A stretch of 64,000 nt of DNA from CAYPGT01 sp964512985 (lineage in GTDB: Bacteria; Cyanobacteriota; Vampirovibrionia; LMEP-6097). A program made the translations under genes and the position numbers. Below the pieces are notes generated by a model. That model was not told where the DNA came from. It ran no database searches and saw only the letters and a list, made by a program, of their open reading frames with translations. The stretch spans positions 1 through 64,000 of the forward strand of contig CAZELI010000008.1 of assembly GCA_964512985.1 (NCBI GenBank). Direction: 5' to 3'. Of this stretch, positions 44,138-52,554 are shown piece after piece; the stretch's first letter is position 1; each line of letters opens with the position of its first letter.

Positions 44138-44231
44138 TAGTATTTAGTTAATGAAAATTAATCAGATTTAATCTTCGGACGTTATTTTATCCACCAGATT
44201 GTGTATATATACTATATCGGGGGATAAAGGG

Positions 44232-45098
44232 ATGTTACAGGGGATAGGATTTAGCGTTAGCGCTGGGTTTGGTAGAGTTTACACACAACAGAATAAAAAT
44301 ATTGGGCAAGCGATTGATCGCTTAGCTACTGGTCTTAAGGTTAATAAAGCAGCAGATGATTCTGCCGGTCTTAGCATTGCTGAGACACTCAGTTCTTCTA
44401 TAAGAGGATATGAAGTAGCAGAGAAAAATATTGGGGATGGTATAAGCCTTATACGAACTGCAGAATCTGGACTAAGTTCTATTAGTAGTAATCTACAAGA
44501 TATAAGAGCTTTAGTTGTACAAGCTGGAGACAGTACTCTAAGTGGCGTTGAAAAACAGGCTCTGCAAGATGAGATCAATCAGAAGCTAAGTAATATTGAT
44601 GATATTTCTACTGACACAAGTTTCAACGGGAAGTCTCTCCTTAACGGCTCTTCTGGGACTCTCAATATACAAACCGGCAGCGATGCCGGTGATACTTCAG
44701 GAATAGATCTAAGCAATAATTTCAGTACATCTGCTAGTACTAGTAGTGGCAATATCAACGAAGGTAACACTGGTGGTAGTGCTGGTGAGGTATTAAACGA
44801 TATCGATGTGGTCAATGGCGACCTAGATGATATACTCGCTGGCGTTGATAACGCGCTTGAGAATGTCTCTGCAGCACAGTCTGAGATGGGTGCTAAGGAG
44901 AATGCGTTTACTGCAGAGCTTGAAAATTTAAGTGTCCAGAAAGAACAAGCAATCACAGCTAGATCTAGAATAATGGACACAGATTATGCTGCTGAAGCAA
45001 GTGCTATTGTTAAGAGTTACATCTTAAGAAGCACTGCTGCTACTCTGAGCCAGCAGTCTAATATGAATGCCAGACTGGCACTCAATCTCTTACCCTAG
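44232..45098 (+). CDS. fliC: Flagellin
   Basis: Filament subunit of the flagellum. The N-terminal D0/D1 helices (NKNIGQAIDRLATGLKVNKAADDSAGLSIAE) and the C-terminal ones (QSEMGAKENAFTAELENL, ARSRIMDTDYAAEASAIVK, ARLALNLLP) are conserved. The variable middle is only about 80 Ser/Gly/Thr/Asn-rich residues, so the protein is short (289 aa). A GGGGG ribosome binding site supports the ATG at 44232 rather than 44199. No other flagellar gene is nearby; control by sigma-28 is predicted from the promoter. Confidence 0.93.
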   Translation: MLQGIGFSVSAGFGRVYTQQNKNIGQAIDRLATGLKVNKAADDSAGLSIAETLSSSIRGYEVAEKNIGDGISLIRTAESGLSSISSNLQDIRALVVQAGDSTLSGVEKQALQDEINQKLSNIDDISTDTSFNGKSLLNGSSGTLNIQTGSDAGDTSGIDLSNNFSTSASTSSGNINEGNTGGSAGEVLNDIDVVNGDLDDILAGVDNALENVSAAQSEMGAKENAFTAELENLSVQKEQAITARSRIMDTDYAAEASAIVKSYILRSTAATLSQQSNMNARLALNLLP

Positions 45099-45134
45099 CT
45101 AATAGTTAGAACAAAATTCTCGCCGTTGACATCC

Positions 45135-45166
45135 GCGACCTGCTTTCTACTCCGAGGGCAGGTCGC
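45135..45166 (+). terminator. Terminator after flagellin
   Basis: GCGACCTGC (45135-45143) pairs perfectly with GCAGGTCGC (45158-45166), loop 14 nt, followed by ATCCCTTTT. It is 37 nt after the flagellin stop codon. Confidence 0.65.
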
Positions 45167-45188
45167 ATCCCTTTTAGGGGAAAATTGC

Positions 45189-45194
45189 TATAAT
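45189..45194 (+). promoter_or_regulatory. Extended -10 seven nt before the DUF433 gene
   Basis: TGC-TATAAT (45186-45194) ends 7 nt before the ATG at 45202. No Shine-Dalgarno can fit, so the antitoxin mRNA is predicted to be leaderless. Confidence 0.6.
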
Positions 45195-45201
45195 ATAAAG
45201 T

Positions 45202-45453
45202 ATGCAGCAAACAAATTGGACTCAATATATAGACTCAAATCCTGATGTCTTAGTTGGTAAACCAATTATAAAAGGTACTAGACTTTCAGTAGATTTTGTT
45301 CTAGGGCTTTTCTCTCAGGGTTGGTCTATAGAGCAGGTTTTGAATAATTATCCTAATTTAAATAAACAAAGCATTCAAGCTGTGTTTTCTTATGCAAGTG
45401 ATGCATTGAGTGCAGAGAATTTTTTCTATTTTAAGACAGGAAGCGATAAGTGA
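45202..45453 (+). CDS. DUF433 antitoxin-like protein
   Basis: A small DNA-binding protein of the DUF433 family, whose members pair with PIN-like toxins. Typical are DPDVLVGKPIIKGTRLSVDFVLGLF-type residues (NPDVLVGKPIIKGTRLSV) and the WSIEQVLNNYPNL helix-turn-helix. It overlaps the following gene by 4 nt (ATGA-type), the usual order antitoxin-toxin. It should repress its own promoter. Confidence 0.88.
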   Translation: MQQTNWTQYIDSNPDVLVGKPIIKGTRLSVDFVLGLFSQGWSIEQVLNNYPNLNKQSIQAVFSYASDALSAENFFYFKTGSDK

Positions 45454-45806
45454 GATTTTTTGCAAACGAAAACATACCCGTAGCAAGTGTTAAAAAGCTT
45501 AGACAGAGTGGTTTTGATGTAATCTCTGTATTAGAAGAATGTCCAGGTGAAACGGACTTGAAAATTTTAAAGAGAGCATTTTCTGATAGATTGATAATCA
45601 TTACTTTTGATAGAGATTATGGAGAGTTAATTTATAAGAATAAACAATTACTACCCGCAGGAGTAATTTATTTAAGATTCACCCCAAATTATCCAGAACA
45701 TACAGCAGATATGTTGCAAAGATTTTTTGAGACAAATATTCCAATAATAGATAAATTTACAGTCCTAGAGACAGATAAAGTTAGACAAAGAAATTTATTA
45801 ACCTAA
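45450..45806 (+). CDS. DUF5615 PIN-like toxin
   Basis: The predicted toxin of the pair: a PIN-like nuclease fold with an acidic pocket. It starts MRFFANENIP, where the family usually has ADENIP, so an active-site Asp is replaced by Asn; ITFDRDYGELIYK retains the second acidic cluster. Activity may therefore be weakened. The start (GTG) overlaps the DUF433 stop by 4 nt. Confidence 0.85.
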   Translation: MRFFANENIPVASVKKLRQSGFDVISVLEECPGETDLKILKRAFSDRLIIITFDRDYGELIYKNKQLLPAGVIYLRFTPNYPEHTADMLQRFFETNIPIIDKFTVLETDKVRQRNLLT

Positions 45807-45841
45807 ACTTAACCTCTCTATGTTCTATTGACTAGTAGTTA

Positions 45842-47176
45842 ATGACATTTAGTGGAACACAAGTTGCTGGCAAGATCGGCTCGAGTAGTAGCTCAGCTAG
45901 TAATGTTACTGGTGGTGTTAAAACAGCCATCACCAGGGTTGCAGCGTCTAGCAATGTTGATGCTAAATCCGATGCTAAGTCAAAAGATGCAAAATCTTCA
46001 GATGGGGATAATGCCGTAGCTAATGAAATTACAGAAGTTGGGAAGGGTGAACAAAAGAATTCAATACTTAACAGCGATCAATCAAGGTTAACTACTGCTC
46101 TGAAAAGCTTAGCCAATCCAGGATTGTTTGGATTAGGAGCAACTCTACCTCCTGGAATGTTTGGAGCTGCTGGCTTATATAATCCTTACGCAAGTGCTTA
46201 TGCTGGTGGTTTTGGTGTAGCTGGTAGAAGTAATTCCAAAGATGCTTGGGATAAATCAGTTGCTAGTAGTTCAGGCTCTTCAGATGCCACAACTAATACA
46301 CGTGGTTATGGTGGTTACGTTGGCTATCAACCATTAGGACCTGTTGATTTATCTAAGGTTGATACTGATGGTACTAAACTTAAAGCTATGATGGCTGCTA
46401 TTAGATTAGAAGAAGTTGGTGTTGCAACTTTTAATGGAGGTTTACCACAAGGTACTGAGATCAACGATCAACGCAAGGAAGATTTTGTAAAAAATTTCGT
46501 AGCAATGTATGGAAATGACGAGAAATTTATGAATCATATACAGCAAAACGGTTTTAAGGTAGTGCTGGCTGATCAAATAAATGGTGAAACTTATACTGGT
46601 GGTGGAGTTGCTGGATATTATGATCCTAATAGCCGCTCTATTGTTTTTTCTAAAAATAGTTTAGATAAATATACTCTTGGACATGAGTTTGCTCATGCTA
46701 GAGATCATTTGGTAGATGGACAGATGGATGGTATTTATGCTGATGTACCTGGTTTTAGGGAAGCATTACAGACTACGATTGGACGTATTGAGAGGGGTGA
46801 AGGTTTAAATATGTCTCGTATTCAGTATGGTTATGATAATTATCGGCAAGGTGATGGTGGAATTGAAGTTCTTGCAACAACAGCTGAAAATTATTTCAAC
46901 AATAATGCTGAATTTAGGACAAGATTTCCAGAGATGGCTGAAGCATATGACCAAGCTTTTAAACCTGTCTTTGAGAATCTTGATGGTAATATAAGACGAG
47001 AAAAATCTAATCAGGCAGATCAACGTACTACTAATGTTGATAAGTCTAAGCTTGAACATAAATCTGAAAAAGTAGATATTCAAACGGCAGGTCTTACTAA
47101 GAAAGAAATAGAAATGAAACGAAAAAAAGAACTAGAAGAAGGATTAGAAAAAAAATTACAAGTAGAAATCAGTTGA
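45842..47176 (+). CDS. Putative secreted-type zinc metallopeptidase (ATLF-like zincin)
   Basis: The HExxH motif is LGHEFAHARD (near residue 280), followed about 70 residues on by GGIEVLATTAENYF, a plausible third ligand Glu; YDPNSRSIVFSK precedes it. This layout resembles anthrax-lethal-factor-like (ATLF) zincins. The N-terminal 180 residues are Ser/Gly/Ala/Asp-rich (SSSSSASNVTGG, KSDAKSKDAKSS) without a signal peptide, and a Gly/Tyr-rich linker (GLYNPYASAYAGGF) follows. The C-terminus is highly charged. No ribosome binding site is evident. It could be an effector, but no secretion route is shown. Confidence 0.68.
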   Translation: MTFSGTQVAGKIGSSSSSASNVTGGVKTAITRVAASSNVDAKSDAKSKDAKSSDGDNAVANEITEVGKGEQKNSILNSDQSRLTTALKSLANPGLFGLGATLPPGMFGAAGLYNPYASAYAGGFGVAGRSNSKDAWDKSVASSSGSSDATTNTRGYGGYVGYQPLGPVDLSKVDTDGTKLKAMMAAIRLEEVGVATFNGGLPQGTEINDQRKEDFVKNFVAMYGNDEKFMNHIQQNGFKVVLADQINGETYTGGGVAGYYDPNSRSIVFSKNSLDKYTLGHEFAHARDHLVDGQMDGIYADVPGFREALQTTIGRIERGEGLNMSRIQYGYDNYRQGDGGIEVLATTAENYFNNNAEFRTRFPEMAEAYDQAFKPVFENLDGNIRREKSNQADQRTTNVDKSKLEHKSEKVDIQTAGLTKKEIEMKRKKELEEGLEKKLQVEIS

Positions 47177-47189
47177 TCTTTTAGAAATT

Positions 47190-47684
47190 TTAATTAGTGG
47201 CTTTTTCTTCTTTAGGAGGCTTGGCTGTTTCTGCTGTTTGCTCAGGAGGCTTTTGTGCAGTTTGAGGTGGTTTGTTTTGGAATGGTGGTTGGGGTGATAC
47301 TGATGGGTTTGTACTGTTGTTTGAATTACCCTTTTTCTTATTCTTTCTGTCACCTTTTCTTAAACCCTGAAGACCTGAGAGCATAGAAGTTAATGGTCCT
47401 AAACTACTAGCCAGCATAGCTGCCATTTGGTTTTGTTGTGGAGGCGGAGTTGGTGTACCAGGTACTGAGAACTGAAGAGCTCTAGCTGTCTCTGCTGAAG
47501 TTGTGTTGCTTCGTACTTTAGTCCAATCAAGGGCTCCAAATGCTTTGCCAACTTCTGTTGTTGCATTGGCTACTGAATTAACTACTCCAGCTCCAGGAAC
47601 TAAGTTGCTTGCTGCTCCAACTAACCTTATAACACCAGTAGGTTTTGTGGAGCCACTGTTCGGTGACATGTTGGCACTTTGCAT
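47190..47684 (-). CDS. Pro/Gln-rich low-complexity protein, 164 aa
   Basis: Function unknown. N-terminal 60 residues are Val/Ser/Asn/Gly-rich; a mildly hydrophobic MLASSLGPLTSMLSGLQGL segment lies near residue 90, and the C-terminal 60 residues are Pro/Gln/Lys-rich. GGAG stands 8 nt before the ATG. The mixture of low-complexity sequence resembles the N-terminal half of the thioredoxin-like protein at 58339. It converges on the zincin gene with 13 nt between stops. Confidence 0.5.
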   Translation of the reverse strand: MQSANMSPNSGSTKPTGVIRLVGAASNLVPGAGVVNSVANATTEVGKAFGALDWTKVRSNTTSAETARALQFSVPGTPTPPPQQNQMAAMLASSLGPLTSMLSGLQGLRKGDRKNKKKGNSNNSTNPSVSPQPPFQNKPPQTAQKPPEQTAETAKPPKEEKATN

Positions 47685-47755
47685 AATAAATACTCCAGGC
47701 TTTTTAAGCCTCTATTGTTTTTAACAGTTTTGCGTTAAGATGAGATTAAGGACAC

Positions 47756-48808
47756 ATGAACACCAGACTAGAAGAACTGAAGAGAGACATAGATACTCGA
47801 TACCTGTCACAGAATGGTATTCCAGAAGACTACGATGCTCCTAATAATCCTAATCTAAGTTTTCACCAATTATCTAAGCTTATAGATAAGCTGGTTAGAG
47901 ATTTTTCTTATTCTAAGGAGAACGCACTCCCTATATTCTTACTAGGAAAACACGAAGCTAAGTATGATGATAAAAATGATAAACCTATTGCGATCTTAAT
48001 CGGTGAACAACATCAGGGAGATAACTTTAAAGGATTAAGTTATTCTCGCACTAGTAGAACTTTGATTGATTTCTTGATAACGCTATATTCTAATCCAGAG
48101 CTAGCTTTGAGCGATGCATTGAAAGAAGGATCTTCTAAGATATTTTATGCTGATGAGTATAAGGATTATTCTAAGGATGATTTTGCATTGCAGGGGCATC
48201 ATCCCTTAGAAGCTATTCTACATCTTCTGAAGAGTAGTAAGCCTTACCTGAATGTCTATGCTTCAGAGCCATTAAGTGCAATATTGCAATTTATTATTTA
48301 TGCAGTTCTTTATAATTCGTTGATTACGGAGTCTGTGATTCCGGCTAAGGAAAATGACAGAATACTTAGGATACTTTTACGTGACTGTGATGATAAGAAG
48401 CTTGAGTTCATTGATTTAATTGTAGAGCAGGTTATAAAAGAACTTAATTTAGAACCGCTGATAAACCAAAGAGTGATCAGTCGTAGTCCTATATCATCGC
48501 TCTATAAGCTTATGAATATTGAGCTAGATAAATCATTACAAGATGTCGCTATGCGTATAAGGATTCCTCGTCTCTATGCTACGCTTGAAGCGAAACGTTA
48601 TCCAGAACTGGAGTTCATCACTACTAAGATTAGAATTAAAACTCAAGAGTGGAGTGAATTACGTGATCAGTTTATAGCTGATGAATTTCTTAAGTTTAAA
48701 TCAGGAGTGCATCCTATTGTGATAGGGCATAAGCATTTACGGACTTTAGCTAAGTTGCTGGCAGAGCGGAACTGTACGGTGTTTGCTATGAGTACTTTTA
48801 GAGAGTAG
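47756..48808 (+). CDS. EreA/ChaN-like protein, 350 aa
   Basis: Motif order suggests the EreA/ChaN/TIKI superfamily: ILIGEQHQGDNFKG (GExH, near residue 82), YASEPLS in the middle, and LRDQFIADEFLKF followed by VIGHKHLRTLAKLL (R/D..., GxxH, near residue 325). Activity is not known. No signal peptide or membrane segment is seen. It shares this motif order with the 452-aa protein at 738-2096, from which it otherwise differs in length and sequence. Confidence 0.62.
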   Translation: MNTRLEELKRDIDTRYLSQNGIPEDYDAPNNPNLSFHQLSKLIDKLVRDFSYSKENALPIFLLGKHEAKYDDKNDKPIAILIGEQHQGDNFKGLSYSRTSRTLIDFLITLYSNPELALSDALKEGSSKIFYADEYKDYSKDDFALQGHHPLEAILHLLKSSKPYLNVYASEPLSAILQFIIYAVLYNSLITESVIPAKENDRILRILLRDCDDKKLEFIDLIVEQVIKELNLEPLINQRVISRSPISSLYKLMNIELDKSLQDVAMRIRIPRLYATLEAKRYPELEFITTKIRIKTQEWSELRDQFIADEFLKFKSGVHPIVIGHKHLRTLAKLLAERNCTVFAMSTFRE

Positions 48809-48811
48809 AAT

Positions 48812-49399
48812 TTATCTCTTGCTAAAGCTTTCTACTAAGGCTTCTTGTTCATGCGCGCTTAATGTAAATTTCTCCATTCCAGCTAAGCGTCTCTGTCTAG
48901 TAACCTCGAAAAGTGTGATAGCTGCTGTCACTGATAGATTCAAGCTCTGGATCATGCCAGTCATAGGTATGGTTAATAAGTGATCGGCATTAGCGATAGC
49001 CATCTCTGAGAGACCGCGTTGCTCACTCCCAAAAGCTATCGCAAGCTTCTCTAGAGTAAAGTCAATATTATAGATAGACTGGGCTTGATCATTAATTACT
49101 GTAGCAAAGATTGGATAAGCTAAATCTTTAAGCTCTTGATAGCAGGCTTCTGTAGAAGGAAAGATCTTATAATCTATCCATTTATTAGCCGAGCTAGAAG
49201 TGAGCTTGCCTATTTGCCGCGGATCAAATGCTTTCTCCTTCTCAAAAATAAAATAGACGGTTTGAACCCCAAAACAATCACAAGTCCTGATTACTGCTTG
49301 TGCATTATGAGGATCATGAATATCTTCTAGAACCACTATGGTCTTTTGTCTTTGGGCAATTACGCTCTCTATTTTTTGTTGTCGTTTCTCTGTCAGCAT
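48812..49399 (-). CDS. SpoU/TrmH-family RNA 2'-O-methyltransferase
   Basis: A SPOUT-class enzyme methylating a ribose in tRNA (TrmH-like Gm18) or rRNA. Motif 1 is LEDIHDPHNAQAVIRTCDCFG, motif 2 FGSEQRGLSEMAIANADHLLTIPM and motif 3 IQSLNLSVTAAITLFEVTRQR, the knotted SAM site. The length of 195 aa is that of TrmH. It converges on the EreA/ChaN-like gene with a 3-nt gap. Confidence 0.9.
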   Translation of the reverse strand: MLTEKRQQKIESVIAQRQKTIVVLEDIHDPHNAQAVIRTCDCFGVQTVYFIFEKEKAFDPRQIGKLTSSSANKWIDYKIFPSTEACYQELKDLAYPIFATVINDQAQSIYNIDFTLEKLAIAFGSEQRGLSEMAIANADHLLTIPMTGMIQSLNLSVTAAITLFEVTRQRRLAGMEKFTLSAHEQEALVESFSKR

Positions 49400-49414
49400 A
49401 GTTCAACATTACCC

Positions 49415-50512
49415 TTACAACCACTTCTTATTTTTAAAATAAATTATCATGCCAAGAATTACTGCGAGCATCACTAGCAGTGTTGCTGGATAGGCCCAAG
49501 GGTAATCTAGCTCAGGCATGTGTTTAAAATTCATACCGTAAATTCCAGCGATAAAGGTTACTGGAATGAAAATAGCAGAAATAATTGTCAGTAGTTTCAT
49601 TATCTCGTTCATTTTATTATTCAATGTAGAACGGCTAGTTTCTAAAACACTAAGAGAGATCTCACGCATCATATCGATAGAATCTAAAATTTGGATAGTA
49701 TGATCTTGAAGATCTTTAAAAAATACTACAGTCCCCTCCTGTATTAAGTCAGATTCTTCTTTCATTAATGAGAGAAGCATTTCTTTAAGTGGCAAGGTAT
49801 GGCGACGTATAAAGAGGATCTCTTGCTTCAGTTCATGTAATTCTTTTACATACTCCATTTCATGTTTAGTTTCAATCTGCTCTTCTATATGAATTAAACT
49901 TTCGTTAATAGTATCTAAGACCAAGAAATAATTATCAGCGATTGCATCGAGTAGAGAATACATTAAATAATCAGTTTTCATTTTGCGAATGCGGCCTTTA
50001 TTGACTTCTAGGCGTTTGCGAATAATATTAAACACATCGCCGTCATCATGTTCCTGAAAACTAATTAAGTAGTTTTTTCCGAGAATAAAACTAACTTGCT
50101 CGTTTATAATCTCATTAGAGCTATTTACATATATCATTTTTGCTACTACGTAGATATAGTGATCCCAATCTTCGAATTTAGGTCTTTGATTAGTATGTGT
50201 GATATCTTCAAGAGTTAGTGGATGTATGTTGAGTTTATCTCCAATGACCTTAATTGAATTCAGATCATTTAAACTATTGATATCTAGCCAATGCATTAAA
50301 TCTGTTGAGGATTCTTTTATAGATTGGATTTCTGCTTCTAATTCTTGTAAATTAACTATCTTAGATTTTTTGAAAATGTTTGAATCATAATTAATATTGT
50401 TAATAGGGAATTGGAGAGATTGCTTGTTAGTATCCACTGAGTCAGGTAAAGAGCCAGGCGGAGTCCCTAGCTCTTTACGTTTACTGACAAAAAGTTTTCT
50501 TCTCTTAGGCAT
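49415..50512 (-). CDS. corA: CorA-type magnesium/cobalt transporter
   Basis: Divalent cation channel of the CorA family. The soluble N-terminal domain ends in long helices; two C-terminal helices include the signature IYGMNFKHMPE (GMN motif) and a basic end KKWL. The first 30 residues are strongly basic and precede the usual domain (KRRKLFVSKRKELG). Length of 365 aa is normal. It overlaps no neighbour and lies after the SpoU gene on the same strand with a 15-nt gap. Confidence 0.92.
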   Translation of the reverse strand: MPKRRKLFVSKRKELGTPPGSLPDSVDTNKQSLQFPINNINYDSNIFKKSKIVNLQELEAEIQSIKESSTDLMHWLDINSLNDLNSIKVIGDKLNIHPLTLEDITHTNQRPKFEDWDHYIYVVAKMIYVNSSNEIINEQVSFILGKNYLISFQEHDDGDVFNIIRKRLEVNKGRIRKMKTDYLMYSLLDAIADNYFLVLDTINESLIHIEEQIETKHEMEYVKELHELKQEILFIRRHTLPLKEMLLSLMKEESDLIQEGTVVFFKDLQDHTIQILDSIDMMREISLSVLETSRSTLNNKMNEIMKLLTIISAIFIPVTFIAGIYGMNFKHMPELDYPWAYPATLLVMLAVILGMIIYFKNKKWL

Positions 50513-50536
50513 ATCTATTACTAAAAGTCTAACATA

Positions 50537-50718
50537 ATCATTATTTAGCTTATTAAATAATAGTCTATTAAAAATCTCATTTATGTTGTGGTTCCGCGCC
50601 TTCGGCGCGGTTCGTCCTGCGGACTGCTAAATAATTTATTTCATTAAGCCGCGCGCAGCGGCGGAACCCCTTCCCTCCAGAATTGGATTTTAAAATAAAA
50701 TATAGGATGAGTAGTTAC
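50537..50718. mobile_element. MITE-like element copy C, partly degenerate
   Basis: The right end GATGAGTAGTTAC (50706-50718) and the interior TGTGGTTCCGCGCC-TTC-GGCGCGG and AAGCCGCGCGCAGCGG match copies A and B. The left terminal repeat is not clear. TAACATA occurs on both sides (50530-50536 and 50720-50726), a possible but shorter target duplication. It sits immediately upstream of the patatin-type gene. Confidence 0.7.
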
Positions 50719-50759
50719 TTAACATACGCTATTCTATAATTAAGTGAACTGTGAAATCT

Positions 50760-52544
50760 ATGAATATCTCTGAAGAATTAAATAAAATACCCTTTTTCTC
50801 TAAATTGTCCAATATGGATTTGAAAAATTTAGAACCGTACTTATTAATTCAAACTATTCCGAAAAATACCGTCATTGCTACTCGTGGTGATAATTGTAAA
50901 TCCCTCTATGCCATTATTAAAGGTCATATTGGAGCTAGGTTATCAGAAACTTCCCATGCATCTGAAGCGGAGATTGTTTTAACTGCTGGAACTGTATTTG
51001 GTTCTATGTCCTTGCTTGCTAATATTTCAATGTTTGCTACCTTGACTAGTGTCGATGAAGTTGTTTTATTGACTTTGAGTCATAATAATTTTAATCAGAT
51101 CTATGATAAAGCACCTCGTCTTTATGAATCAATAATGAAAGAATTGATATATAGGATTCAGTATAAATCTGTGTTAGGGATGCATAGATTTGAGACTAGG
51201 TGTATCTTTATTACTTGTGATCAACATGATGATATAAGTAAGCATATTACAGATTTGTTTTGTCAATCTATCGGCTATTATGCTAATCAAGCTAGAGTCA
51301 TAAATGAATACGATGGCACTGATATCGTAGAAGAAGTGAAACGCTGGCGTGAAGAAGGTTCTATTGGTCATCCATTGATAGCGATTGTTACTAAATTTGG
51401 ACTTGGTAAAATTTATAATTTGACTCATGATAAAGATTCTGTACTTTATCTCAATAATGCTTTGCAACAAGATCTTAGTGTTAAGCAGAATTGTGGTATG
51501 GCGAAATTGTCGATTCTCAAGTTTGCTCAGTCTACTGATAATGGAGAATTCTGTTATGAGCTTAGTGATGAGAGAATTGAAATGATTTATGATAAAGTAA
51601 TTCATTCTGGTTATCAGTCTGCTAAGTCTAGAATAGTAGATAGTATTACTAGAAGATTATTGAATCGTGAAGTTGGGTTGGCTCTAGGAGCTGGTGCTGC
51701 AAGAGGTTTCTCGCATATTGGTGTTTTGCTTGCTCTTGAAGAAAACAATATTCCTATCGATTTCCTTTCTGGTACTAGTATGGGCGGTGCTATAGCTTTG
51801 GTCTATGGCTTTACTGGCTCGGCTACTAAGACTAGGTCTCTGATTCAATCTGTACTTGGTGCCAAAGATAAAGTTCAAGATCTTTCTTTGTTTCCTCGAC
51901 GTTCCCTGCTGGCAGGTAGAAAAATTCGAACATCAGCAAGACGTATCTTTGGAGATGCAACATTTAGTAACCTGAAAATCCCAGTCGAAGTTGTTAGTTC
52001 TGATATAGGTAGAGCTGAGAAATTTACAATTAATTCTGGATTGTTGCGTGAAGCTGTGCTTGCAACTTCTGCGATACCTGGAATCTTCCCTCCTCTGCTT
52101 AAACCAGGGAGAGTGCTGGTAGATGGTGCTTTGATGAGTAAGGTTCCTGTAGATATACTCAGATCTCGACTCTGTGCAGTTAAGATAGCTATCAATGCAA
52201 CTACGACTAAGGGCTTGTATACTGGATCTATGGCGGAAGAGGATTTCTTGTCTGATTCTTTAGAAGCTAAAATTGCTGATATTGAACATACCTTTCAGTT
52301 AAATAGAGGTTTAAATTTAGGAAGTATTATTAATTATTCTTGGGATTTACTTTCTGGCTCTGAAGCAAGGACTGAAGCAGATCACGCAGACATCTCGCTA
52401 CATCCTGATACCCGTGCTTTTTCTAACTTTGACTTTAACGATTTTGATTTATTAGTAGATATTGGTTACCAAGCAGCTTTAAAGAAAATGCCAGCGATTA
52501 AAGTAGCAGTGGCTAAGATCCTTGAACCTAATGTTTACATCTGA
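50760..52544 (+). CDS. cNMP-binding domain plus patatin-like phospholipase
   Basis: Combines an N-terminal cyclic-nucleotide-binding domain (residues about 10-130, GDNCKSLYAIIKGHIGARLS) with a C-terminal patatin domain of the NTE/RssA type. The serine hydrolase elbow is GTSMGG, the oxyanion stretch GLALGAGAARGFSHIGVL, and the catalytic Asp is in VDGALMSKVPVD, so the Ser-Asp dyad is complete. It probably hydrolyses lysophospholipids or other lipids in response to a nucleotide. The ATG at 50760 is preferred; a GTG at 50751 is in frame. TATAAT is at 50735-50740. A MITE ends 17 bp before that box. Confidence 0.88.
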   Translation: MNISEELNKIPFFSKLSNMDLKNLEPYLLIQTIPKNTVIATRGDNCKSLYAIIKGHIGARLSETSHASEAEIVLTAGTVFGSMSLLANISMFATLTSVDEVVLLTLSHNNFNQIYDKAPRLYESIMKELIYRIQYKSVLGMHRFETRCIFITCDQHDDISKHITDLFCQSIGYYANQARVINEYDGTDIVEEVKRWREEGSIGHPLIAIVTKFGLGKIYNLTHDKDSVLYLNNALQQDLSVKQNCGMAKLSILKFAQSTDNGEFCYELSDERIEMIYDKVIHSGYQSAKSRIVDSITRRLLNREVGLALGAGAARGFSHIGVLLALEENNIPIDFLSGTSMGGAIALVYGFTGSATKTRSLIQSVLGAKDKVQDLSLFPRRSLLAGRKIRTSARRIFGDATFSNLKIPVEVVSSDIGRAEKFTINSGLLREAVLATSAIPGIFPPLLKPGRVLVDGALMSKVPVDILRSRLCAVKIAINATTTKGLYTGSMAEEDFLSDSLEAKIADIEHTFQLNRGLNLGSIINYSWDLLSGSEARTEADHADISLHPDTRAFSNFDFNDFDLLVDIGYQAALKKMPAIKVAVAKILEPNVYI

Positions 52545-52554
52545 GATTGAATCT

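Noticed and set aside
44232..45098. A flagellar gene cluster around flagellin
   Set aside because: No other flagellar gene is adjacent; the neighbours are an alpha/beta hydrolase and a toxin-antitoxin pair.
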